From NCBI GenBank assembly GCA_020634395.1, contig JACKBU010000003.1, positions 248,001 to 312,000 on the forward strand: a DNA stretch of 64,000 nucleotides, given 5' to 3'. The stretch is from Ardenticatenaceae bacterium. Its GTDB lineage: Bacteria > Chloroflexota > Anaerolineae > Promineifilales > Promineifilaceae. The translations under genes were made by a program, and so were the position numbers. Numbering within the stretch: the stretch's first letter is position 1; every line of letters begins with the position of its first letter. Positions 41,304 to 49,774 of the stretch are shown here, one piece after another. A model generated the notes under the pieces. That model saw only the letters and a list, made by a program, of their open reading frames with translations. It had not been told where the DNA came from and searched no databases.

Positions 41304-42503
41304 ATGGGCCGTCGTACGATAGCTATCATAATTTTGGTAATAGGCATTCTCCTGTTTGCCTTCGTTGTAGTTTTAATTTTACGTCAACAAGGCGGGACGG
41401 CGCAGCCTACCCCGCCGCCGGCTGAAACAGTGAACGAAAACGCCGAAGCCCCCCCAACGACAGAGGGCGGCGGCACTGGGGAAACCGGCACATCAGCCTC
41501 CGAACTGGATCTGACGCCAGCCAGTGAAGAACTCCCCCCGGACACACAGTTAGTTGAAGTTGTGGTTTCGCTGCAAACTGTCCCGCGTGGCTGGCAAATG
41601 ACGGCTGATGAACTGACGACCGATTTACGGGTTTCTACCGATGTAGGCCCGGATGTTATTACCGACATCAACGACGCAATTGGCCTGTACGCCCGGTCAG
41701 ACATTTATCAGGGACAAACGCTAACCACAGATGCGTTGGTCGAGGACATCCGGCTGATAGCCACCGATTTATACGGTCCTTCCTCGCTGATACCACCGGG
41801 GTTTGTAGCCCAGGCCGTCCCGATGGATCGGCTGTCAAGCGTGGCCTATGGCATCAGCGAAGGGGACTATGTAGACATTCTGATTTCGTTTGTGCTGCAG
41901 GAAATTGACCCTCAATTCCAGACTTTGTTGGAAAACAGCATCACATTTTACCTGCTAGATGAAGAGGGTAATCCTGTTGTGGTAACGATTGATCCCTACG
42001 GCCGTTTCGAGGACTTGCCCACCGGTGAAGTCACCCACATCGCGCCATCCGAAGGCAAACGACGTCCCATCCTGGTATCGATGATCCTGCAAAATGCCAA
42101 AGTTATCCAGGTAGGCACCTGGCAGCCTGAGCTTCCTATCTCAGCCGCCACAGCAACACCTGAACCTGTAGCCGAAGGAGAAGCTACGCCTACGACGGCC
42201 GTTGGTGAGGTGCCCACATCGACACCACTCCCTCCTGATACCCTTCTCCTGGCGCTCCTGCCGCAACAGCAACTGCTCCTCAAGTATGCCGTGGAATCTA
42301 ACGCCAGCGTGGACTTCGCCCTGCGTGGAATCAACGACGCGCAGCTTTACACCATCGAAAACGTCGACTTCAACTACATCGTAGAGCGCTTCAACATCGA
42401 CATTCCGCCCAACTTTGAATTCACAAGTGAGTTCATTGAAGTTACGCCCACGCCGATCGTTCAAGAACAGACACCAACAGAAGTACCCACGCCGGTGCAG
42501 TAG
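41304..42503 (+). CDS. CpaB-like SAF-domain protein 1
   Basis: A 399-residue bitopic protein. It has one N-terminal helix (IAIIILVIGILLFAFVVVLIL) and a Thr/Pro/Glu-rich linker. A SAF-like domain (VVSLQTVPRGWQMTADEL, IYQGQTLTTDALV) is followed by the RcpC/CpaB-type core (FVAQAVPMDRLSSVAYGISEGDYVDILISF) and a Thr/Pro tail. CpaB/RcpC proteins help secretion of Flp/Tad pili. No pilin, ATPase or secretin gene is nearby, so the role is open. AAAGGGA precedes the ATG. The paralogue follows after 23 bases. Confidence 0.72.
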   Translation: MGRRTIAIIILVIGILLFAFVVVLILRQQGGTAQPTPPPAETVNENAEAPPTTEGGGTGETGTSASELDLTPASEELPPDTQLVEVVVSLQTVPRGWQMTADELTTDLRVSTDVGPDVITDINDAIGLYARSDIYQGQTLTTDALVEDIRLIATDLYGPSSLIPPGFVAQAVPMDRLSSVAYGISEGDYVDILISFVLQEIDPQFQTLLENSITFYLLDEEGNPVVVTIDPYGRFEDLPTGEVTHIAPSEGKRRPILVSMILQNAKVIQVGTWQPELPISAATATPEPVAEGEATPTTAVGEVPTSTPLPPDTLLLALLPQQQLLLKYAVESNASVDFALRGINDAQLYTIENVDFNYIVERFNIDIPPNFEFTSEFIEVTPTPIVQEQTPTEVPTPVQ

Positions 42504-42526
42504 CAGGATATTATAGGATTGATACT

Positions 42527-43720
42527 ATGCGTCTAAGAACATTCCTCCTCCTGTTCGTGGTGATTGTATTATTGGCCGTCGTAGCTGTGCTTGTATACGT
42601 TCGCTTTGCCGGCGGAAGTCTGGCTGGCATCACCCCTGGAGATGTCCAACTTCCTTCTGGGGAGCAGCCCAGTGAAACGCCCAGCGAACCGGGATTGCCA
42701 CCACCGACAGCCACACCTGCAACTCAATACCTTAGCGTAGTCGTTGCCAGCAGAACCTTGCCAATTGGCACCATTCTTCGTCCAGAATTGCTGCACTATG
42801 AAACCAGACCAGATTCCAACATTGCCCTACAAGGGGGCTACGTATTTACAGACATAGATGCAGTCGTTGGGCAAATGGTAAAGACTGAAGTTGTAGAAGG
42901 CCAGGCAATTCTGGCCCCTATGCTGGCCGTCAGTCCAACCGATCTGGCAGCGTTTGGTTCCGATCTCGCCCTTTACGTGGACCAGGGTAAAGTAGCCATT
43001 GCCTTTCCTATCAACCGGTATAGCGGCGCTGCCTACGCCATGCGCCCCGGCGATGCCGTGGACGTCTTGATGTCCTTGCCCATCGTCCGGCTCGACCCTG
43101 AATTTAATACGAAACTGCCAAATGTCACCCAACGGGTTGATGATTTGGCATTAGCCGAAGGACGCTATTTCCTCTTTCCCGATTCGTTGGAAGGACGTCT
43201 GGAATTAGTTGAACAAATCGATCTGGTAGGTGAAGTCAGCGGGCCGCTGAGTGATCAGGGAGACTCTAAGAGCACTCAGGTACAGCGGCGGGCTACCCAG
43301 TTAACCATTCAGCAGGCGACGGTTTTGTGGGTAGGTACATGGCGCGACCCCCGCGAGTTGGCCCAACAGGCCGCCGCAGCGGCAGCCGCGGCTGAACTGG
43401 CTTCCCAGACGAGCGAAATTCCTGTTCCAACTCCGACACCCCTGCCGGAACGGCTGGATGCCACGCCAGATGTGATTATTTTGAGTATTCCGGCGCAGGA
43501 TGCATTAGCACTTAAGTGGTCCTTAGAAAGAGGCATCAACATTACCCTGGCCTTAAGGTCGCCGGGAGACACAACCGTCTTCTCCACGGTTACTGTTTCA
43601 CTTCCGCAAATGGTTGAGCAAGGAGCCCTGCGCATCCCAGAAAAGAGCGAGTATGGCATCGAACCATCTATGCGCGACATTCCATTCCCCACGTTGGATG
43701 AAGCAGAGCAAGCTCCATAA
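42527..43720 (+). CDS. CpaB-like SAF-domain protein 2
   Basis: A 397-residue paralogue of the preceding protein. It has an N-terminal helix (FLLLFVVIVLLAVVAVLVYV) and a Pro/Ser linker. Its SAF region (VVVASRTLPIGTILRPELLHYETRP) is closer to classical CpaB than the first copy. The core is KVAIAFPINRYSGAAYAMRPGDAVDVLMSLP. A coiled, Ala-rich segment (LAQQAAAAAAAAELASQ) is unique to this copy. The two probably form a hetero-oligomer at the membrane. A terminator follows about 35 bases after the stop. Confidence 0.75.
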   Translation: MRLRTFLLLFVVIVLLAVVAVLVYVRFAGGSLAGITPGDVQLPSGEQPSETPSEPGLPPPTATPATQYLSVVVASRTLPIGTILRPELLHYETRPDSNIALQGGYVFTDIDAVVGQMVKTEVVEGQAILAPMLAVSPTDLAAFGSDLALYVDQGKVAIAFPINRYSGAAYAMRPGDAVDVLMSLPIVRLDPEFNTKLPNVTQRVDDLALAEGRYFLFPDSLEGRLELVEQIDLVGEVSGPLSDQGDSKSTQVQRRATQLTIQQATVLWVGTWRDPRELAQQAAAAAAAAELASQTSEIPVPTPTPLPERLDATPDVIILSIPAQDALALKWSLERGINITLALRSPGDTTVFSTVTVSLPQMVEQGALRIPEKSEYGIEPSMRDIPFPTLDEAEQAP

Positions 43721-43754
43721 GTGCAATACCTTCCCAGAAAACATGGTATGATAA

Positions 43755-43782
43755 GTCCCGGCTTTGCTGGGGCTTTTCTTTT
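43755..43782 (+). terminator. Intrinsic terminator after the CpaB-like pair
   Basis: Stem GTCCCGGC/GCTGGGGC (43755-43762, 43766-43773, two wobble pairs), loop TTT, followed by TTTTCTTTTC. Confidence 0.75.
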
Positions 43783-43849
43783 CATAGCTAAAATCGCCGA
43801 GAGGACCAGCTGTTAGTTAAAGATTGTGGAGGAACTGTTGGGCCACAAT

Positions 43850-44542
43850 ATGCCAGAAAACTACGATGCAACAAAGTTTGAACGGCCGTCTGTCACCGTA
43901 GACGTCGTTATTTTCTCGTTAGTAGACAACGACTTGCAGGTGCTTTTAGTCAAGCGCAAATATCCCCCCTTTGCCGGCGTTTGGGCGATTCCTGGCGGTT
44001 TTGTGCGCATGGAAGAATCTTTAGAAGATGCGGCCGTGCGCGAATTGGCCGAAGAAACGGGCGTTACCGACGTTTACATCGAGCAGCTTTACACCTTTGG
44101 CGCTCCCCACCGTGATCCTCGTACACGGGTTATTACCGTCGCCTATTTCGCCCTCGTCCCCCACGACGCTATCCAGCATCGCCCCGGCGACGACGCAGCC
44201 GAAACGGCCTGGTTTTCCATGTTTGATCTGCCAGAGTTGGCGTTTGATCATGCTCAGATTTTGTCGTATGCGCTGCAGCGCTTGCGCTATAAATTGGAGT
44301 ATACGGCCGTGGGCTTTGAGCTTCTCCCCGACGCCTTTACCCTTTCTGAACTACAGCACGCTTATGAAATAATTTTGGGAGAGCAACTGGATAAGAGGAA
44401 CTTCCGGCGCAAAATACTTTCCTCAGAAGTCCTGGAAGAAACAGGACGGAAGAAAAAAGAGGGGGAAGGACGTCCGGCTATGTTATACCGCTACCGTAAA
44501 GATGCGGTTGCCGAGGTAAAGACCCGGCGACTTTTTCCCTAG
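43850..44542 (+). CDS. NrtR-like NUDIX transcriptional regulator
   Basis: About 231 residues. The N-terminal NUDIX domain has an intact box (GGFVRMEESLEDAAVRELAEETGV, matching GX5EX7REUXEEXGU). The C-terminal domain is a winged helix (FTLSELQHAYEIILGEQLDK, then NFRRKILSSEVLEETGRKKK and RPAMLYRYR). This is the NrtR layout, a regulator of NAD metabolism sensing ADP-ribose. Since the box is intact it may also hydrolyse substrate. ATG 43850 is used; GTG 43826 or TTG 43838 fit the GGAGGA site at least as well. No NAD gene is adjacent. Confidence 0.82.
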   Translation: MPENYDATKFERPSVTVDVVIFSLVDNDLQVLLVKRKYPPFAGVWAIPGGFVRMEESLEDAAVRELAEETGVTDVYIEQLYTFGAPHRDPRTRVITVAYFALVPHDAIQHRPGDDAAETAWFSMFDLPELAFDHAQILSYALQRLRYKLEYTAVGFELLPDAFTLSELQHAYEIILGEQLDKRNFRRKILSSEVLEETGRKKKEGEGRPAMLYRYRKDAVAEVKTRRLFP

Positions 44543-44552
44543 ACAAGCCAGT

Positions 44553-45203
44553 TCACGTTACCCACAAAGACTTGGTCAGCTCCAGACCCAAAACAACATC
44601 TTCTCGCCCCACCCGCAGGCGCATGGGGCCATTAAATGGCGCCCGCCCAATGATCTCTATATCGGCGCCCGGCACCAGGTGCAGCGAAGCAAAATACTTC
44701 AGCCGCTCGGGTTCATGCGTGCGAACCCGGCTAACCTGACCTTTATGTCCCACGGTCAGATTAATGATGCAGATGTCATTCACTTCGGGTAGGTTGCCAG
44801 CCTTATCGGGAATAGGCTCGCCGTGAGGGCAGCGCTCCGGGAAACCGGTCATTTCTGCCATACGCTCTGACAGGGCATCATTCAGCCCCTTGCTTAGCTC
44901 ATCCGCGTATTCATGCACTTCGTCCCAGGAAAATCCCATGATCTCGACCAGAAAAACTTCGAGGATACGGTGTCGCCGGATTTCCTCCAACGCCGCCTGG
45001 CGTCCTCGATCCGTTAATTCGACGCCCTGATAAGGCACATGCTTGACATAACCGGCGCTTTTCAGCCGCTTCAACATTCTGGGAACGGCCGGCGCGGAAA
45101 CGCCCAGACGTTCAGCCAGATTGGTGGTACTCACTGTGGGCGAATCTTCTTGCAGGCGATAGATTTCGGCAAGGTATTCCCGCATTGCAGCGCTGGGGGT
45201 CAT
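44553..45203 (-). CDS. DtxR/MntR-family metal-dependent regulator
   Basis: A 216-residue repressor. The winged helix (REYLAEIYRLQEDSPTVSTT then LGVSAPAVPRMLKRLKSAGY) is followed by the dimerisation/metal domain (HRILEVFLVEIMGF, DEVHEYADELSKGL, RCPHGEPIP). A C-terminal FeoA-like SH3 domain follows. The ancillary-site ligands (His, Glu in HRILE; His in VHEY) are kept, but the primary-site Glu-His pair of DtxR (E105/H106) reads Ser-Lys. Metal specificity is therefore uncertain. GGAG precedes ATG 45203. No metal transporter is adjacent. Confidence 0.87.
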   Translation of the reverse strand: MTPSAAMREYLAEIYRLQEDSPTVSTTNLAERLGVSAPAVPRMLKRLKSAGYVKHVPYQGVELTDRGRQAALEEIRRHRILEVFLVEIMGFSWDEVHEYADELSKGLNDALSERMAEMTGFPERCPHGEPIPDKAGNLPEVNDICIINLTVGHKGQVSRVRTHEPERLKYFASLHLVPGADIEIIGRAPFNGPMRLRVGREDVVLGLELTKSLWVT

Positions 45204-45274
45204 GGGTCACTGCTCCTTGAGCTTTGGAACATATTATCCCATTCTATAGGCACGCGCCAATGGGCAAGAACCTG

Positions 45275-46993
45275 CTAGTTTTGAGCAACGCTTTCCAGTT
45301 CGGCAATCGTCCCTTCAACCAGTTCCACCAAATCGGACAACATCTCAGTATCAAACCGGAATTCGGCGCCGGCCGCCGCGAACAGCTCTGGCAAAGGCTT
45401 TGTCCCCCCCAGCGCCAACGCCCGGCGATAAGCAGCCACAGCCTCTGCCTGATTTTGACGCGCATTGCGCCAGACCTGTAACGCGCCTACCTGAGCCATA
45501 CCGTATTCCACGTAATAAAAAGGAACGCTGAAAATGTGGAGCTTGCGATGCCAACCCGTCACACGCGAATCTTCAAACCCACTCCAGTCGACTCCTGGCA
45601 TAAAGCGCGCCCACAGATTGTCCCACGCTGCATCACAGTTAGCGGCGCTGAGCGCCTCTTCTGGGTGCGTATAAACCCAGTGCTGGAAAGCATCTACCAC
45701 AGCCATGTAGGGCAGAAATGTAATGATGCCCTCCAGGTGTTCGATGCGGGCGCGCGCAGCTTCAGCCGGGGTATAGAATCCGCCAAAGTTGCGCGTAAGA
45801 TAGGGCGCGGCTAACAGTTCCATCGACATGGAAGCCACTTCGCAAAACTCCATTGGCACATCGGTTTGCCAGATGAGGGGCAAGGCCGCTGGCTCAAATA
45901 CATGGAAGGCGTGACCTGCTTCATGTAACAGCGTTTGTACATCATCGTGCAGCCCAACGCCGTTCATGAAGATAAACGGCCGTCTACGCACCGGCAGCGT
46001 GGCACAGTACCCACCTAACGCCTTGCCCGGTCGCGTCTCCAGATCCAGCAAGTTCTCCTCCGCCATCAAGGCAAAATGACGACCCAATGCCGGGTCGACC
46101 TGACTCAATATATTCAACGCTCCTTCAATCAGCGCCTCTTGTCCCTGATATGGCTTCAAAGGAGGATATTCGCTCGTGTCAACCTGTACGTCCCAGGGAC
46201 GCAAGGTTTCCAAACCCAGGCGTTGTCGTTTTTTCTCATAGATGCGCTGCGCCGCCGGCACAACGGCCGTTTCAATTGCTTCATGAAACGTCAGACAATC
46301 TTGAGGAGTGTAATCGAAACGGCCGTATTCCCGAAAGACATACGCTCGATAATCCGGCAGGTCCGCATGATGGGCTACCTGCTGTCGCAGAGCCAGCATC
46401 TCCGCGTAAAGTGCGTTCAAAGACTCCCGCTCGCTGAGCCACAAATCCATCATCGCCCGCCAGGCCCGCTCTCGCACCTGCCGATCCTTATCCATCAAGT
46501 ACTGGCCCAACTGTGACAGGTTATGCTCTTTACCGTCCCAATCCGTTTTCAGGCTGCCGGTAATCTTGTCGTACTTATTGTCCAGCTTGGCCAGCTCTGT
46601 TTTCAAAGGAACATTCTCATCCCGGTAAAGATCCGCTTCATTACGCATGTTGCGCAGCACCAGCGCCAGATCACCCCGCTCAGGTAAGTCCATCGCCAGC
46701 AGTCGCTGCTTTAATGCCTGATCCGCCACCATCACCTGCGGCCACACATTCTCAACAAAGTCCAGATACGCCTGCTCTTTGTCTGCGTCTGTCGTGTCAA
46801 TGGATTTCTGGATAGACAGATCGGTCATAATTTCCAGCAAAACCCGGCTCAAATCAGACCAGTAGTCCAACCACTCCTGGTAATCCTCAGGCTGCACTTC
46901 AGCATTCTCTAAAGCGGCAAACGCGGGCGCAAATCGCTCCCAGGTAACCGTCTCACTTTCTTCTGGGAGTGTGGGTAAAGGGGGAAAATACAT
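45275..46993 (-). CDS. Oligoendopeptidase F-type metallopeptidase (M3)
   Basis: A ~572-residue zinc peptidase of family M3 that cuts short peptides in the cytosol. The active site HExxH is in LLHEAGHAFHVFE with the downstream glutamate in the FCEVASMSMELLA helix. The aromatic motif YVEYGMAQVGALQVW near the C-terminus is typical of the PepF branch. ATG 46993 is preferred, with AGGAG eight bases upstream; ATG 46999 is too close to it. A tRNA terminator ends just upstream of this gene. Confidence 0.92.
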   Translation of the reverse strand: MYFPPLPTLPEESETVTWERFAPAFAALENAEVQPEDYQEWLDYWSDLSRVLLEIMTDLSIQKSIDTTDADKEQAYLDFVENVWPQVMVADQALKQRLLAMDLPERGDLALVLRNMRNEADLYRDENVPLKTELAKLDNKYDKITGSLKTDWDGKEHNLSQLGQYLMDKDRQVRERAWRAMMDLWLSERESLNALYAEMLALRQQVAHHADLPDYRAYVFREYGRFDYTPQDCLTFHEAIETAVVPAAQRIYEKKRQRLGLETLRPWDVQVDTSEYPPLKPYQGQEALIEGALNILSQVDPALGRHFALMAEENLLDLETRPGKALGGYCATLPVRRRPFIFMNGVGLHDDVQTLLHEAGHAFHVFEPAALPLIWQTDVPMEFCEVASMSMELLAAPYLTRNFGGFYTPAEAARARIEHLEGIITFLPYMAVVDAFQHWVYTHPEEALSAANCDAAWDNLWARFMPGVDWSGFEDSRVTGWHRKLHIFSVPFYYVEYGMAQVGALQVWRNARQNQAEAVAAYRRALALGGTKPLPELFAAAGAEFRFDTEMLSDLVELVEGTIAELESVAQN

Positions 46994-47007
46994 GCTCATT
47001 CTCCTAC

Positions 47008-47035
47008 AAAAAAGCCCTTGTGCGTACACAAGGGC
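47008..47035 (-). terminator. Terminator of the tRNA operon
   Basis: On the minus strand, stem GCCCTTGTG/CACAAGGGC (47035-47027, 47022-47014) with a four-base loop is followed by six T (47013-47008). It ends the Phe-Gly-Cys tRNA transcript. Confidence 0.88.
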
Positions 47036-47048
47036 CAACTATTTTGAG

Positions 47049-47119
<71 letters not shown>

Positions 47120-47159
47120 ATAAACAGATCCGGCAGGCTTTCGCCTGCCGAAATTTTTG

Positions 47160-47231
<72 letters not shown>

Positions 47232-47255
47232 ATTGCTTCCTGATTTTGGAGCAGA

Positions 47256-47328
47256 TGCCAGGACCCAGACTCGAACTGGGGACACCTGCATTTTCAGTGC
47301 AGTGCTCTACCAACTGAGCTATCCCGGC
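47256..47328 (-). tRNA. tRNA-Phe (GAA)
   Basis: A 73-base cloverleaf. Acceptor GCCGGGA/TCCTGGC (one wobble), D arm with AGTTGGTAGAGC, anticodon stem TGCAC-like around loop CTGAAAA (anticodon GAA), and T arm CCCAGTTCGAGTCTGGG. CCA is not encoded. First gene of the operon, 40 bases below its -10 box. Confidence 0.95.
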
Positions 47329-47367
47329 AAGTATTGAACTTTTAACAAAAGTACCAAAGCGACCGTG

Positions 47368-47396
47368 ATTCTATCCAAAGGCGCCTGGACTGTCAA
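47368..47396 (-). promoter_or_regulatory. Sigma-70 promoter of the tRNA operon
   Basis: On the minus strand, TTGACA (47396-47391) and TAGAAT (47373-47368) with a 17-base spacer. It drives tRNA-Phe, -Gly and -Cys. Confidence 0.88.
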
Positions 47397-47437
47397 GTCT
47401 CCGTGCGCGTTTTTGCGATTGCAGGTAAACTATTTTC

Positions 47438-47533
47438 GGGAGTGGTTGTGTCCCGGTGGGCGCCCCAGTCTTCAAAATTGGTGGCCGGTTGCGCGGAGCA
47501 AGCGGCGGTGGGTTCGACTCCCATCCATTCCCG
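47438..47533 (+). tRNA. selC: tRNA-Sec (TCA), selenocysteine tRNA
   Basis: A 96-base tRNA with all special features of bacterial tRNA-Sec. It has an 8-bp acceptor stem (GGGAGTGG/CCATTCCC, one wobble) and a 6-bp D stem (GTGTCC/GGGCGC) with a 4-base loop. The anticodon stem is CCAGT/ATTGG with loop CTTCAAA (anticodon TCA). A long variable arm (GCCGGTTGC/GCAAGCGGC, one mismatch) and a 5-bp T stem (GTGGG/CCCAT) around TTCGACT complete it. The discriminator is G. It is divergent from the tRNA operon. It implies selenoprotein synthesis; no selA, selB, selD or obvious selenoprotein gene lies in the window. Confidence 0.95.
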
Positions 47534-47558
47534 CCTGATCCTTTTTCCTCCGATTGTT

Positions 47559-48914
47559 TCAGTCTTGTACGGGTATGCCGCTGGGCACAGTGGCCGGCTG
47601 CACGTGTGCCAGATCAAACACGGCCGTATCTGTCAATGCCTCCAAAAACGCCACCAAATCCTCTATTTCCCTCGGTCCCAGGCGGCGGATTGAAGCCAGG
47701 GTCGGATCTAACGTCGCCAACATCTCCTGCTGCACGGCCGTATCCCGGACCACTGTCTCTTGCAATTCAGCGGGTAGATTGGCTGTCGCATCATAACCGG
47801 CCAAGGCTCCGGCTGGATCGAGGTGATGCTCGATGACGGCTTCTAGTGTGGCATAAGCGCCATCGTGCAGCCAGGGACCAGTCACAGCGACATTGAGCAG
47901 GGATGGCGTGCGGAAAGCGAACTTATCTTCTGGGTGACCGGTTGCCTGGAAACGGCCGTAATCCAGCGGCGCTCCGGCTCCCTTGCCTGGCCCTATCTGC
48001 GGCGCCGCCAGGTTGTGGTACGCCTGGTCTGTCAGCAGCGGGCCGGTGTGGCACTGGCTGCACGCCCCATCGCCAAAAAACAAGATCGCGCCACGCTTCG
48101 CTTCCTCAGTCAGCGCCGCTTCATCGCCTTGCAGGTAACGATGCCAGGGACTCTGAAACTGGCTGAAAGCACCCGTCTCAAAAGCAGCGATGGCGTTGGC
48201 GGCATGGGCAAACGTAAGTTCGCTCGGTGGGACGTCGGGATAAGCTGCTTGGAAAAGGGCAACGTATTCGGGGTAAGCCAGCAGACGCTCCATCAACCTA
48301 TCCCACATAGCCGCCCATTCGTCATCGGGAATGAGCGCCAGCTCATTTGGCTGGCCAAAAACGTCGAATTCGCCGGGCCGGCCGCGCATTTCATCCACGG
48401 CCGTTACCGGGAACATAGCCTGAGCCGCCAGCACGCTGTCCAGGCCGGGCGGAAGCTGGCTGCCAGCCGGGGTCACAAAGTAACCGCGCACACTGTTGGC
48501 TACACGGCCATCCCAGAACATAGTCTGCCAGGCAGTGCTGCCCCGGTTATAGACGTCGGGCGCGTTGCGGGCGATGAAAAGACGGCCGTCACCCAACACG
48601 CGTTTAGTGCCCAGGCCCTCTCCGCCGGTTCCCACCGAAAGCGGCAGACTATCGCCGGTGCGCAAAGTCGGATGGTGGCAGGTCGCGCAGGCGATGTCGC
48701 GGTTGCCGCTAAGTTCCTTATCAAAAAAGAGCGCCTGTCCTAGCGCCGCCAGAGCCGGATCAACCGGCAGTCCGGGTTCAAAGGGCTGAATATCCTGCGC
48801 GGCGATCATCGCCTGCAGCTGCTGATCTACGGTTTCCACCGGGCCACACCCCAGTAACGCCGCGCCTAGCCAGAGCAGGGCCACGACGAACAGGCCTGTT
48901 TGTTTGTGCTGCAT
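47559..48914 (-). CDS. Di-haem cytochrome c peroxidase (MauG/CcpA family)
   Basis: A 451-residue exported di-haem protein that should reduce peroxide with electrons from a cytochrome. The N-terminal lipoprotein-type signal (FVVALLWLGAALLGC) places the mature protein on the outer face of the membrane. Two CxxCH haem sites are present: IACATCHHP and ACSQCHTGPL. The TGDSLPLS and LRTPSLLNVAVTGPWLHDG motifs are typical, the last being the distal-haem region. AGGTGG precedes ATG 48914. It is convergent with tRNA-Sec. Confidence 0.9.
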   Translation of the reverse strand: MQHKQTGLFVVALLWLGAALLGCGPVETVDQQLQAMIAAQDIQPFEPGLPVDPALAALGQALFFDKELSGNRDIACATCHHPTLRTGDSLPLSVGTGGEGLGTKRVLGDGRLFIARNAPDVYNRGSTAWQTMFWDGRVANSVRGYFVTPAGSQLPPGLDSVLAAQAMFPVTAVDEMRGRPGEFDVFGQPNELALIPDDEWAAMWDRLMERLLAYPEYVALFQAAYPDVPPSELTFAHAANAIAAFETGAFSQFQSPWHRYLQGDEAALTEEAKRGAILFFGDGACSQCHTGPLLTDQAYHNLAAPQIGPGKGAGAPLDYGRFQATGHPEDKFAFRTPSLLNVAVTGPWLHDGAYATLEAVIEHHLDPAGALAGYDATANLPAELQETVVRDTAVQQEMLATLDPTLASIRRLGPREIEDLVAFLEALTDTAVFDLAHVQPATVPSGIPVQD

Positions 48915-49053
48915 CTACCACCTATGGGCGGGCGCTATACGGCCGTTTTACTTTGCTTTTTTGCCCACGCCCGCCGATAATGAACCTTGTTGCCGGATTA
49001 TAGGCGATGTTGCTGATTAATTGTAACCGGCAATAAAGAACCATGAGGTCAGG

Positions 49054-49770
49054 GTGCTTTCACTAGATCAACAAAATGCGCTGCGCGAACAATACCGCAC
49101 ACTTAATCCCGGCTGGCGGCCGGCTACCGAAGTGTATGCGGACCTGGTGCGCGCCAATTTACGGCCGTCGGCGCGTGTGCTGGATCTGGGCTGCGGCCGG
49201 GGCGGCCTGGTGGAGCAGCTAGATCATCCGCTGGCGCAGATCGTCGGGGTGGACCCCGATTGGCGCTCCTTGCGCGAACATCGGCTGCCGCTGCCGCGTG
49301 TAGCAGGGCACAGCGAAGCACTGCCCCTGGCAGATAGCTGCCTGGACGTGGCTTTTGCCAGCTGGCTGCTGGAGCACTTGCCACGGCCGTCGTTTACCCT
49401 GGCCCAACTGGCGCGTGTGCTGCGGCCCGGCGGCGTGTTTGTCTTTATCACGCCCAATCGACGGCATCCCCTCTCGGCTCTGAACGGCCTGCTTGGCCGG
49501 TTTAGTAGGTTGCAAGGCGCGCTGGTGGAACGGTTTTACGGCCGTGCCGGCGCTGATGCCTTCGCCACCTACTACCGGGCTAACACTCCCACCGCGCTGC
49601 AGCGGCTGGCCGCGGCCCAAGGGCTGGAGCTAGAAGAACTCCACGCTGTTCCCGATCCTACCTACCTGGCCTTCAACTCCGCCCTTTTCCGGCTGATGAC
49701 CCGCTTTGAAGCCACATTACCGGCCGACCGGCAGCTTCACCTGGTGGGCTGCCTGCGCCGCCCTCAATAA
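49054..49770 (+). CDS. Class I SAM-dependent methyltransferase
   Basis: A 238-residue methyltransferase of the Methyltransf_11 type. Motif I is RVLDLGCGRGGLVEQL, the acidic loop is IVGVDPDW, and the post-I region is LEHLPRPSFTLAQLARVLRPGG. The substrate is unknown; such genes often modify quinones, lipids or natural products. It appears to start at GTG 49054 with AGG upstream. The next gene starts four bases after the stop, so the two are probably translated from one mRNA. Confidence 0.85.
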   Translation: MLSLDQQNALREQYRTLNPGWRPATEVYADLVRANLRPSARVLDLGCGRGGLVEQLDHPLAQIVGVDPDWRSLREHRLPLPRVAGHSEALPLADSCLDVAFASWLLEHLPRPSFTLAQLARVLRPGGVFVFITPNRRHPLSALNGLLGRFSRLQGALVERFYGRAGADAFATYYRANTPTALQRLAAAQGLELEELHAVPDPTYLAFNSALFRLMTRFEATLPADRQLHLVGCLRRPQ

Positions 49771-49774
49771 ACAG

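Noticed and set aside
47559..48914. Selenoprotein next to tRNA-Sec
   Set aside because: The adjacent peroxidase gene has no in-frame TGA and keeps both haem motifs. No in-frame TGA with a plausible Sec context was recognised in the window.
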